From contig NZ_LAIJ01000009.1 in assembly GCF_001449115.1 (NCBI RefSeq), forward strand, positions 2,176,114 through 2,240,113: a DNA stretch of 64,000 nt, in the 5' to 3' direction. Below the pieces are notes generated by a model. That model saw only the letters and a program-made list of their open reading frames with translations, was not told where the DNA came from and did not search any database. Both the position numbers and the translations under genes were made by a program. This stretch comes from Occallatibacter gabretensis (GTDB taxonomy: Bacteria > Acidobacteriota > Terriglobia > Terriglobales > Acidobacteriaceae). This document shows, piece by piece, positions 26,421 through 34,644 of this stretch (positions are counted from its first letter, which is position 1; each line of letters starts with the position of its first letter).

Positions 26421-26552
26421 GGAGTTTCTTATGCAGACGCCTTTGCATTGAACTTGTCGATGCAATCTTCTGATTATGTTCTGGTGACTGCGGACTATGG
26501 CTTCAAGGCCGTCGAAGATCTGGCTAAGATTGAATTCTTGCCTGCAAAATAA
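26421..26552 (+). pseudogene. C-terminal remnant of a PIN-domain (VapC-like) toxin gene
   Basis: The last 43 codons of an open frame read VSYADAFALNLSM, then YVLVTADYGFKAVEDLAKIE and FLPAK before a stop. This matches the C-terminal third of PIN-domain toxins, including two acidic active-site positions (Asp in ADAF and in TADYGF). No start, N-terminal half or antitoxin is present; upstream the frame runs into the 3' part of the ASADH-like gene. A decayed toxin gene. Confidence 0.65.
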
Positions 26553-26558
26553 TGCGGG

Positions 26559-27698
26559 TTAGGAAGCGAGCCGTGCCCACGTCTGCTCGATGAAACTGTC
26601 TGTCATGCCGGCGATGTAGTCGGTGACGGTGCGCGCCAGGCCCTCTGTGGGAACCTGCTCGCGATGGTCTTCCGGGAGCAGATCTGGATTCGTCACAAAG
26701 CGAGTGAAGAGCCCACCGACAACTTCGGCGGCTTCGGCGTGGATCAGCTCCATGTCCGGCGAGTTGTATAGGTTGGCGTAGAGGAAGCGTTTTGCGGTCA
26801 TGCGCTCGGCTTCCATTGGCGGGCTGAACAAGGCGACGCGCGGACCATGGCGGAGTTCGCCAAGGCTGTCGATGACACCGGCTTCGACGCGACGGGGAAT
26901 ATCTTTGAGCAGATCAGTGACGAGTGCGTTCACCATGCGGCGCGTGGCCTCGCCGGCAAGCACGCGGGGCGGGGCATTGGGGAACTTCTGCTGCGCTTCG
27001 GAGTGGAACTCGCGGAAGAGCGGCACGCTTGCGTGAACGGCGTCGATTTCAAGGATGCCGGAGTCGATGCCGTCTTCGATATCGGCGGTGAGGTAGGCGA
27101 TCTCGTCGGCCAGATCGATGAGTTGGGCTTCGAGTGGCGGACGTAAACCAAGAAAATACTCGGCGAGCTCCGGATGGTCGCTGTCCGAGTAGTCGCGCGA
27201 GTGCTTGATGATGCCCTCGCGCACACCGAGCGTAAGATTGAGGCCGCGAAATGCCGGATAGCGCTCCTCAAACCACGTAACGATGCGGAGTGCGTGCAGG
27301 TTGTGATCGAAGCTCAGACCGAAGGGCTTAAGCGCATGATCAAGTGCCTTTTCACCGGCATGGCCAAAGGGTGGGTGGCCGATGTCATGCACGAGAGCCA
27401 AGGTCTCGGTTAGCTCAATATTGAGGCGGAGCGATGTGGCAAGGGTGCGGGCGATTTGGGCGACTTCAAGGGTGTGAGTGAGGCGGCTGCGAAAGTGATC
27501 GCCGGGCTTGCTGCCGGGAGCCTGTGTAAATACCTGTGTCTTGCCGGCAAGGCGGCGGAAGGCGCGAGCATGGACGACGCGTGCGCCGTCGCGGGCAAAG
27601 GGAGAGCGATAGGCGTGTGGAGGCTCAGCGTGCGTGCGTTGTGTGAGTTCGCCGCCGGGCGGAACGGCGAGAGAGGCCAGGCTGAATGTTTCGCTCAT
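26559..27698 (-). CDS. dGTPase-like HD-domain nucleotide triphosphohydrolase
   Basis: A 379-residue member of the deoxyguanosinetriphosphate triphosphohydrolase-like family (type 2). It hydrolyses dNTPs to nucleosides and triphosphate. The HD motif HDIGHPPFGHAGE lies near residue 103, with YRSPFARDGARVVHARAFRRLAGKTQV upstream (split here for clarity: YRSPFARD, then HARAFRRLAGKTQV) and DLADEIAYLTADIEDGI as the second metal region. Length and motif order are normal. It follows the TPR gene on the same strand with a hairpin between them. Confidence 0.93.
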   Translation of the reverse strand: MSETFSLASLAVPPGGELTQRTHAEPPHAYRSPFARDGARVVHARAFRRLAGKTQVFTQAPGSKPGDHFRSRLTHTLEVAQIARTLATSLRLNIELTETLALVHDIGHPPFGHAGEKALDHALKPFGLSFDHNLHALRIVTWFEERYPAFRGLNLTLGVREGIIKHSRDYSDSDHPELAEYFLGLRPPLEAQLIDLADEIAYLTADIEDGIDSGILEIDAVHASVPLFREFHSEAQQKFPNAPPRVLAGEATRRMVNALVTDLLKDIPRRVEAGVIDSLGELRHGPRVALFSPPMEAERMTAKRFLYANLYNSPDMELIHAEAAEVVGGLFTRFVTNPDLLPEDHREQVPTEGLARTVTDYIAGMTDSFIEQTWARLAS

Positions 27699-27742
27699 AA
27701 CTCAGGTTCTAAGGTACAGGGGATAGGTTACAAAAATGAATT

Positions 27743-27772
27743 GGCCCGCGTCTTCGGTAGAAAACGCGGGCC
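27743..27772 (-). terminator. Hairpin between the TPR gene and the dGTPase gene
   Basis: GGCCCGCGT (27743-27751) pairs with ACGCGGGCC (27764-27772), a perfect GC-rich 9-bp stem with a 12-base loop. On the minus strand it is followed by AATTCATTTTT, a late and interrupted T tract. A weak terminator or attenuator is likely. Confidence 0.45.
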
Positions 27773-27798
27773 TGATGTTTGGGTCGAATGGAATTTGA

Positions 27799-29961
27799 TT
27801 ACGGTTTGTCGGTGCCCGCGGAGTTGTCCTGTTTGGCCAGCTTCACGTGCGCGCCATCAAGCTTCTTCTGCACTTTGGCCACGTCGCCGGGCTCAATGTC
27901 CACGGCAGAGGACTTGGCGTAACCGGCGATGGAAAGTTCCCACTGCGCGGCTGCCAGGCGGATGCGTCCCGTCTTCTCATAGAGATCGCCGAGGTGGTCA
28001 TGTACTGTGGGATCGCTCTGCGAGCGATCGACAGCCTGACGCAGCTTTTCTTCAGACAGCTCGTACTCGCCGAGCTTGAAGTAAGTCCAGCCGAGTGAAT
28101 CGAGGAACGCACCATTCGTGGGATCGAGCTCCACGGCCTTGCGGATGTACTTGACAGCCTCTGGCAACCGGACGCCTTTATCGGCCAGCATGTAGCCAAG
28201 ATAGTTGAGCGTCAGGGCATTGTTGGGGTCAAGATCGAGAGCCTGCTTAAAAAATGCCTCGGCCTGCTCCATATGCTTCTGCCGGTCGGCCAGTTCGCCC
28301 TTGAGGAAGAGCACGTTGATGCGCTCCTCTTTTTTGGTGGCCAGCGCGTCGGCTTTGTCCACGGTCTCTTCAGCATCTTTCCAGCGCTTGAGGCGGATGT
28401 TGATCTGCGTGATCTCAAGCCATACGCCACGGTCGTCCGGAGAATTATTCAGCAGGCTTTTTGCCGTGGTAATGGCTTCGTCGCCCTTATTCGCATCGAC
28501 CAGCACATCCGCCAACGCCAGCTTCAGTTCGCGGTTCTTAGGATTGGCGGCGACCGCTGCGCGCGCGGCATCCACGGCTTTGTCGTAGACACGAGATTCG
28601 CGGTAGGCGTCAATCTGGCCCTGGTAGCCGCGGACGGCGTTATCGCCACCAAGATCGATCATCTTCTGGTATGTAGCTGCGGCCTGATCTACCTTGCCCT
28701 GCTCGTGGTAAACAGAGGCCAGGCGGTCCAGGAAGATGCTGCGATTGTTCTTCTCGCTGTCGGTGTAGGCACCGTTGGCGTGGGAAAGAGCGGGTTGTTC
28801 CAGCATCTTCTCGAAGGTGCCGGCGGCCTCGTCATAGCGGCCCAGCACATCCAGAAGCAGGCCTTCGTTGTAGCCGGCTTCGAGGTTGTCCGGTTGCTTC
28901 TTTCGGGCCTTGCGAGCGGCAGCCAGAGCATCCTCATACTTGCCTTGACGACGTTCGATGTCGGCGATGCGAACGAGCGAGTCGGCATCATCCGGATTGG
29001 CGTCGGCCAGATCCTTGTACTGCTTGAGCGCGTCATCGAGCTGATTGTCGTTGAGCAACGCCTGGCCCAGCGCGTTCAGCGTCTGCTGATCGCCGGGCTG
29101 CATGTCATTGGCGCGCTTGTAGGCGGCAATCGCGTCCTTGGGGCGCTTCAGCTGATCATAGGTAGCGCCGAGGGTGAACTCCATGCGTGGAGTACGGTCG
29201 GCTTCCGGAACTGACTCGATGATTTTTGCGGTCTGCGCGAGGTTGTTATTTTCGGCGTAGACCCGCGCGAGATTCAGGATGACTTCTTCGGATTCCGGCT
29301 CAATGGAGCGCGCGGTCTGGAACTGCTGCTCAGCCTTGGCCTGCTGATGCTTCATCAGGTAGAGCTGTCCGAGGACCATGCGCTGTTCCACGCTGCGCGG
29401 CTGCAACTCGACGAGCTTTTCATAGGTAGCGATGGCCTGATCAGCCGAACTGTTGTTGGGCTGCGCCTGCGCTGTGGAACCTGTGTTCTGGTCCTCGCTC
29501 AGCTGGCGCAGATAGATGCGCCCCAACAGCTTTAACGCATCGATATTATTAGCGTCTGTCTTCAGGACCTGACGCGCGGTGGTCTCGGCATCATGCGTGC
29601 GGCCCGTGCGGAAGTAGAGATCAGCCAAGCCGTTGTAAAGCTGCGGCGAAGATGGATCAGAGTTGATGGCTGCCTTGTACTCCTCGACTGCATGCTGCAC
29701 ATACTCGGGCCGGCCAGTGTTCATGGCCTCATCCTCGTACATGCCGGCCATGGCGGCGTGGAAGTACGCCTGCGAGCGAGCATCCGCATGCGGGTCTGGC
29801 AGAGCGTTGGGCTGGCTGGGAGCCTGAGCGGCTGGAGGAGCAGGTGCCTGAGCTGGAGCTGGTGCCTGGGCGAACATTGCGGCGGGGACTGACACGAATA
29901 GCGCCAGCCCGAGGAGCGGCAAACGATGCTGAGAATTCATCATCATGTAAGGGAAATCCAA
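27799..29961 (-). CDS. Secreted tetratricopeptide-repeat protein
   Basis: A 720-residue exported protein: signal peptide around residues 8-31 (LPLLGLALFVSVPAAMFAQ), an Ala/Pro/Gln linker, then about fifteen TPR units covering the rest (for example SPQLYNGLADLYFRTGRTHD and ALTLNYLGYMLADKGVRLPE). TPR arrays are protein-binding scaffolds; the partner is unknown. The start is uncertain among ATGs at 29961, 29946, 29943 and 29940, with no strong Shine-Dalgarno for any. Confidence 0.85.
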   Translation of the reverse strand: MDFPYMMMNSQHRLPLLGLALFVSVPAAMFAQAPAPAQAPAPPAAQAPSQPNALPDPHADARSQAYFHAAMAGMYEDEAMNTGRPEYVQHAVEEYKAAINSDPSSPQLYNGLADLYFRTGRTHDAETTARQVLKTDANNIDALKLLGRIYLRQLSEDQNTGSTAQAQPNNSSADQAIATYEKLVELQPRSVEQRMVLGQLYLMKHQQAKAEQQFQTARSIEPESEEVILNLARVYAENNNLAQTAKIIESVPEADRTPRMEFTLGATYDQLKRPKDAIAAYKRANDMQPGDQQTLNALGQALLNDNQLDDALKQYKDLADANPDDADSLVRIADIERRQGKYEDALAAARKARKKQPDNLEAGYNEGLLLDVLGRYDEAAGTFEKMLEQPALSHANGAYTDSEKNNRSIFLDRLASVYHEQGKVDQAAATYQKMIDLGGDNAVRGYQGQIDAYRESRVYDKAVDAARAAVAANPKNRELKLALADVLVDANKGDEAITTAKSLLNNSPDDRGVWLEITQINIRLKRWKDAEETVDKADALATKKEERINVLFLKGELADRQKHMEQAEAFFKQALDLDPNNALTLNYLGYMLADKGVRLPEAVKYIRKAVELDPTNGAFLDSLGWTYFKLGEYELSEEKLRQAVDRSQSDPTVHDHLGDLYEKTGRIRLAAAQWELSIAGYAKSSAVDIEPGDVAKVQKKLDGAHVKLAKQDNSAGTDKP

Positions 29962-30132
29962 ACTCTTTGCGCCATCTCCAGGGTGAATTTCACTCCAAAA
30001 ACCATGCGCGCCAGAGTAGGCGGGCTCCTACTTCTTATCAGACGATTGTACGCGGGATTAGACGCAGGCGCACGTCCCGGCAGATGGAATTTCCTCTGTC
30101 CATCTGCCCTGAAAGCTGTAAGCCGCTCGTAA

Positions 30133-31719
30133 TCAATGCCGGAAGTGGCGGATTCCTGTAAAGACCATTGCGATGCCAAGCCGATCGGCTGCCGCGATGA
30201 CATCGGCGTCCTTCACCGAGCCGCCGGGCTGAATTACCGCTGTTGCGCCAGCTTCGACGACTGTTTCCAAACCATCCGGGAAGGGAAAGAAGGCATCCGA
30301 GGCCGCGACTGTGCCTTTGAGCGGCAGCACGGCTTTCATGGCACCGAACTTGGCAGCGTCCACACGGGACATTTGCCCTGCACCGACGCCGACGGTCTGG
30401 CCGTCACGGGCGTAGACGATGGCGTTCGATTTGACGTGCTTGCAAACGCGCCATGCGAAGAGCAGCGCGCTGAACTCCTCAGGCGTGGGCGGGCGTTTGG
30501 TGACGACGTTCAGCTCCGATTGCGTGATGCGATCGGTGTCGGCGTCCTGCAACAGAAGACCGCCAGAGACATTTTTCACGACGGGGCGTGCCGGGGCGGA
30601 TTGGATTTCGACCAGACGAAGATTCTTCTTGGCGGCAAAACGCTCTTTTGCTTCCTCGGTAAAGCCGGGAGCTGCGATGGCTTCGACGAAGAGCTTGGCG
30701 ATCTCTTCGGCAGCTGCGCCGTCCACGGTGCGATTGATGCCGATGACTCCGCCGAATGCTGAGACCGGGTCGGCAGAGAGAGCCTTCTGGTAAGCCTCCA
30801 GCACTGTTGCGCCGGTGGCTGCGCCGCAGGGATTGGTGTGCTTGATAATCGCCACGGCGGGCGGATCGTTTGGCTCCGGGCTGAGTTCCAGCGCCAGCTC
30901 CCAGCAGGCGTCGAGGTCGACGAGATTGTTGTAGCTCAGTTCCTTGCCCTGCAATTGCTTTGCGCCGGCCACGCCAAGGCCTGATCCATCTGCGTAAAGT
31001 GCGGCGCGCTGGTGTGGGTTTTCGCCGTAACGGAGCGATTGCGCGAGCGGGTAATTGATACGGAGCGTCGTTGGTAAGGCGCCTACATCGGGAGCAGCCG
31101 CTTTTGCCGGCTCCGGCGATTCGGCAATTCGGTCCAGTGTGTTCGCAATTGCGGTATCGTAGGCCGCCGTAGTGGCGAAGGCCTGTTTGGCAAGCTTCCA
31201 GCGTGTTTCACGAGTTAGCGCACCGTTGTTGGTCTTCAGCTCCTCGGTCAGATCGGCATAATCCGTCACGCGCGTCACAATCGCTACATCTTCGAAGTTC
31301 TTTGCCGCGGAGCGCACCATGGATGGGCCGCCGATATCGATGTTTTCAATGAGGTGGCCGAAGGCGACGCCGGGCTGCGCGGCGGTCTTCTCGAAGGCGT
31401 AGAGATTTACCACCACCATGTCGATTGGCGCAATGCCATGTGCAGTCACGGCGGCTTCATGCTCGGCATTGCCGCGGATGTAAAGCAGGCCGCCGTGCAC
31501 CTTGGGATGCAGCGTCTTGACGCGGCCATCGAGCATCTCCGGAAAGCCGGTAAGGTCGCTGATGTCCTTGACATCGAGGCCGGCTTCGCGCAGTGTGCGC
31601 GCCGTGCCGCCGGTCGAAATCAACTCTACGCCGTGGCCGGCAAGCGCCCGGGCAAACTCCACAAGTCCCGACTTGTCTGTAACGCTCAACAAAGCACGCT
31701 GAATCTTTTTTGCGCTCAA
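30133..31719 (-). CDS. purH: Bifunctional AICAR formyltransferase / IMP cyclohydrolase
   Basis: Last two steps of IMP synthesis. The 528-residue product has the IMP cyclohydrolase domain first ([45 protein letters not shown]) and the AICAR transformylase domain second ([26 protein letters not shown]). It starts with TTG 31719, supported by AAGGAG 6 bases upstream and by the normal N-terminus [17 protein letters not shown]. Stands alone on the minus strand, divergent from the rhomboid gene. Confidence 0.97.
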   Translation of the reverse strand: MSAKKIQRALLSVTDKSGLVEFARALAGHGVELISTGGTARTLREAGLDVKDISDLTGFPEMLDGRVKTLHPKVHGGLLYIRGNAEHEAAVTAHGIAPIDMVVVNLYAFEKTAAQPGVAFGHLIENIDIGGPSMVRSAAKNFEDVAIVTRVTDYADLTEELKTNNGALTRETRWKLAKQAFATTAAYDTAIANTLDRIAESPEPAKAAAPDVGALPTTLRINYPLAQSLRYGENPHQRAALYADGSGLGVAGAKQLQGKELSYNNLVDLDACWELALELSPEPNDPPAVAIIKHTNPCGAATGATVLEAYQKALSADPVSAFGGVIGINRTVDGAAAEEIAKLFVEAIAAPGFTEEAKERFAAKKNLRLVEIQSAPARPVVKNVSGGLLLQDADTDRITQSELNVVTKRPPTPEEFSALLFAWRVCKHVKSNAIVYARDGQTVGVGAGQMSRVDAAKFGAMKAVLPLKGTVAASDAFFPFPDGLETVVEAGATAVIQPGGSVKDADVIAAADRLGIAMVFTGIRHFRH

Positions 31720-31799
31720 AACTTACTCCTTTTTGCAGTCCTGCATCTTGCGAGGCCAACTGTTCAGAGTACAGCAGGCGCATCGGTTAAAGTGGAGCT

Positions 31800-32672
31800 A
31801 TGGGAAGCAATCCCCCATCGTTTCATCCCCAGGGGCCGGGTTATGAAGAACCTGGTTACTCGCCGGAGATTCTTCCGCCGGGGGGCGCGGTTCCGCCGCC
31901 GCAGCGCCCGCGTCGCGGATGGTGGGCTGCAGCGCCTGCAACGTATGTTCTCATCGGGATCAATGTCGCAGTTTTCGTTTTGATGACGCTGCGCGGCGTG
32001 AGCCCATTTAGTCCGACTTCCGATCAGCTCTTGGGCTGGGGCGCCGATCATGCGCAGGCGGTGCTGATAGACGGCGAGTGGTGGCGCCTCTTCACCGCCA
32101 TGTTTGTGCACGTGGGCATTGTGCATCTGGGCATGAATATGTGGTGCTTGTGGAACCTGGGCCTGCTGGCCGAGCCGCTGATGGGTTCCTTCGGCGTTAT
32201 CGCGGTGTATGTGCTCACCGGTGCGGCGGGAAACATGCTTTCCATTGCTCATAATTTTATTCAGCACATGCATGACGCGGGAGACCCGGCCTATCCTGTC
32301 GGCGCGGGTGCATCCGGAGCGGTCTTTGGCATTGCCGGAGCGCTGATTGTGCTGCTCAAGAGCTCGCGACTTCCTGTGCCTGCAGACGAGCTCAAAAAGC
32401 TGCGCCGCTCGGTGATCACATTTGCGGCGATCAACCTGGTGATTCCCTTTGCGGTGAATTTCGGTGCAGATGCCTTACACGCCGGCCTGCAGATTGACTA
32501 TATGGCGCACATTGGCGGCTGTGCCTGCGGGCTGCTCTTTGCAGCGCCCATGGTGCCTCGCATCGGCTCGCCGCGCAATGTTTTTTCAGTGCGTCTGCGC
32601 ACGGCAATCGGAATTGTGCTTGGGGTGCTCGTGCTGTTTGCGTTCTTCCTGGCGCAGTTGCCGCGCGGATGA
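31800..32672 (+). CDS. Rhomboid-family intramembrane serine protease
   Basis: A 290-residue membrane protein that cleaves other membrane proteins within the bilayer. A Pro-rich cytosolic tail (residues 1-40) precedes six to seven helices. Catalytic Ser is in GAGASGAVFG near residue 172 and catalytic His in YMAHIGG near residue 237. The helix-2 motif HVGIVHLGMNMWCLW matches the rhomboid H-x-x-x-N region. Substrates are unknown. Confidence 0.93.
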   Translation: MGSNPPSFHPQGPGYEEPGYSPEILPPGGAVPPPQRPRRGWWAAAPATYVLIGINVAVFVLMTLRGVSPFSPTSDQLLGWGADHAQAVLIDGEWWRLFTAMFVHVGIVHLGMNMWCLWNLGLLAEPLMGSFGVIAVYVLTGAAGNMLSIAHNFIQHMHDAGDPAYPVGAGASGAVFGIAGALIVLLKSSRLPVPADELKKLRRSVITFAAINLVIPFAVNFGADALHAGLQIDYMAHIGGCACGLLFAAPMVPRIGSPRNVFSVRLRTAIGIVLGVLVLFAFFLAQLPRG

Positions 32673-32682
32673 GCCGCGCGAG

Positions 32683-33036
32683 TTAGCGCGAGGCCGTCGC
32701 TGAGAACTTTCGCACCATGGTCAGCAGTATCTCTCGATCCGGCTTGTTAAGGCTGCTCGAATAGCGCCGCACCTGGGTCAGGAACTTGAGCTCCTCGTCG
32801 GAGAGCCGGGGCGCATTCAACTGCTTGTTCAGCGAGTCCTCCGCAAAAAACTGTGCGATCGGAAGATCGAGAGCGGAGGCGATCTTCGAGAGCGTGTCGA
32901 GGGAAGGAACGGTGTGGCCGTTCTCCACGCGCGAGAGATAGCACCGCAACAGTCCCGTCTTTTTCTCAATGTCTCCCTGCGAAAGACCCTTTTGCAGGCG
33001 ATGCGCGCGAATCGTGGTGCCAATCTGCATAGCCAT
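32683..33036 (-). CDS. XRE-family helix-turn-helix transcriptional regulator
   Basis: A 117-residue protein: an N-terminal HTH_3 domain (IGTTIRAHRLQKGLSQGDIE, then YLSRVENGHTVPSLDTLSKI) and a short C-terminal helix region (LSDEELKFLTQVRRYSSSL). It has no ligand domain. Just upstream (about 33089-33105) the leader contains an inverted repeat GTTTAC-N5-GTAAC read on the minus strand, which could be its own operator; this is speculative. Confidence 0.88.
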   Translation of the reverse strand: MAMQIGTTIRAHRLQKGLSQGDIEKKTGLLRCYLSRVENGHTVPSLDTLSKIASALDLPIAQFFAEDSLNKQLNAPRLSDEELKFLTQVRRYSSSLNKPDREILLTMVRKFSATASR

Positions 33037-33129
33037 TTCATTCTCCCCGTTTCAGTTTGACCGATCGCGTATCTCTGCGCGGTAGTTACTTAAAGGTAAA
33101 CATGCTATCGGCAGGATTGCAACCCTCGG

Positions 33130-33147
33130 AGCGCTTATGGAAGCGCT
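33130..33147. other. Short perfect hairpin upstream of the XRE gene
   Basis: AGCGCTT (33130-33136), loop ATGG, AAGCGCT (33141-33147). It sits between the hydrolase stop (33192) and the XRE start (33036), both on the minus strand. It could be the terminator stem of the hydrolase gene or a regulator site; there is no T tract. Confidence 0.35.
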
Positions 33148-33191
33148 TTGACGATACTAGTTTGGTGCAGTGTTCTGTTTTGGTGCGGTTG

Positions 33192-33944
33192 TTAGCGTTG
33201 CAAATTCGCAGCAAAGAACCTGTCGATACGCCACAGCGCATCCTTTGCGTCTTCCGGACGGTAGCCCGTCTTGTTGCCGGGGTTTTCGAAGGCGTGGCCT
33301 GCGTCGGGATAGATCTTTGCATCCACGGGTTTGCCCAGCGATTTCATGCTTGTTGCGAAGGCTTGCACGGATTCGGGGGAGATTCCGCGATCCTGCCCGC
33401 CAAAGTTACCCATCACGGCAGCATTGATCTTTGCCAGGGCATCTTTGTCGGTGGGCAGCGCGCCGTAATTGATGGCCACAGCTCGCAGTGAGGGCTCGGC
33501 AATGGCAAGCTGTGCGGCGTATCCGCCGCCCATGCACCAGCCCACGGCACCAATGCGGTCGTGCTTCACATCTTTGCGCGCGGAGAGGAAGGTATACCCA
33601 GCGGCGAGATCGCGCACGCCCTGATCCTGTGGTAGACCGCGCATGAGCTCATGCGCCATATCTGGCGTGTCCGCTATTTTGCCGCGGTAGAGATCGACGG
33701 CCAGAGCCACGTAGCCCTTTGAGGAGAATCCCGCAGCCTCCTGCTTGATCCAGTCATTTACGCCCCAGTATTCCTGAATGACAATGACGGCAGGATGCGG
33801 GCCGGAGCCCTGCGGGAGATAGAGGAAGCCGTTCGCAGTTTCGCCGCCACTGGGAAAGGTGACAGCCTGCTGCGCGAATGCATTTATGCCTGCGACAAGA
33901 ATCCATATAGTGAAGGCGAGAAGCAGCAGCCGTTGGGCTTTCAT
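33192..33944 (-). CDS. Secreted dienelactone-hydrolase-family protein
   Basis: A 250-residue alpha/beta hydrolase with a signal peptide (residues 1 to about 24, ending NAFA). The nucleophile is Cys in GWCMGGG, with Asp in GQDRGISPE and His in DAGHAFENP completing the dienelactone-hydrolase triad. VIVIQEYWGVNDWI is the usual early motif carrying the oxyanion-loop Glu. Exported members of this family are common in acidobacteria; the substrate is unknown. Confidence 0.9.
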   Translation of the reverse strand: MKAQRLLLLAFTIWILVAGINAFAQQAVTFPSGGETANGFLYLPQGSGPHPAVIVIQEYWGVNDWIKQEAAGFSSKGYVALAVDLYRGKIADTPDMAHELMRGLPQDQGVRDLAAGYTFLSARKDVKHDRIGAVGWCMGGGYAAQLAIAEPSLRAVAINYGALPTDKDALAKINAAVMGNFGGQDRGISPESVQAFATSMKSLGKPVDAKIYPDAGHAFENPGNKTGYRPEDAKDALWRIDRFFAANLQR

Positions 33945-33990
33945 GGTTTCTCCAGTTCCTGAGCGTTATACCGGCAAATGGCGTGCAGCG

Positions 33991-34542
33991 TCAAAGAAGT
34001 TTTTCGAGATACTCAATTCCTGCAATCGGGCTGTCATTGTATTGTGGGCAGGGCGTAAAGCCCATGACGAGATACAGCCTGTGGGCATCAGCCATAGCGG
34101 CGGGAACGGTGTCGAGGTATACGGCGCGACGTTTTGCATGTGCTGCGCGGTCGAGCACAGCCTGCGTAAGCGTACGCCCCAGACCGAGACCCCGTGCTTC
34201 AGGCCGCACCCAGAGACGCTTCATCTCCCATGGGCAAGGGATTGCATTGGAAGAGATGTCGCGCCAGCAGACAAAGCCTGCGGCCACACCATCGGCCCGG
34301 GCTATCAGGCAGCCTCCGCCGCGTTCTGTGTAGTTGAGCGGAATCCGCGCGGCCTCCTGCTCAAGTGAGCCAAAACAAAAGCCCGCTACCTGGTCGGTGG
34401 CAAGGATGAACTGTCCATATTCGAGCAGCAGAGCACGTGCTTCTGCGAGCGTACCAGCAGATGAGTCTGCGGCAACTTCCTCCAGAGAAACCGTGCGGCG
34501 CGGAGCTGCGGTTTGCTGCATGATAAAAGTGTACGTCGGCAT
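33991..34542 (-). CDS. GNAT-family N-acetyltransferase
   Basis: Acetyl-CoA-dependent acetyltransferase of about 183 residues. The core has MKRLWVRPEARGLGLGRTL (strand 4 and the R/Q-x-x-G-x-G acetyl-CoA loop), AVYLDTVPAAMADAHRLYL and YNDSPIAGIEYLEKLL at the end. Starts at ATG 34542 or 34521 are both possible; the frame extends to 34653 but that would run into the start of the divergent receptor-like gene. The substrate is unknown. Confidence 0.82.
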   Translation of the reverse strand: MPTYTFIMQQTAAPRRTVSLEEVAADSSAGTLAEARALLLEYGQFILATDQVAGFCFGSLEQEAARIPLNYTERGGGCLIARADGVAAGFVCWRDISSNAIPCPWEMKRLWVRPEARGLGLGRTLTQAVLDRAAHAKRRAVYLDTVPAAMADAHRLYLVMGFTPCPQYNDSPIAGIEYLEKLL

Positions 34543-34644
34543 GTGGCCGGGCCCAAGGTAAACCTTAGAGCCAAGTACAGCGTCTCTTTGAATACGAGAT
34601 ATAAAAAGTTCTAGAGAAAATCTGAAAGATACCTGGGAGACGGG

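Noticed and set aside
28273..29214. 313-residue frame opposite the TPR gene
   Set aside because: Shadow of the TPR codon pattern; no motif or start signal.
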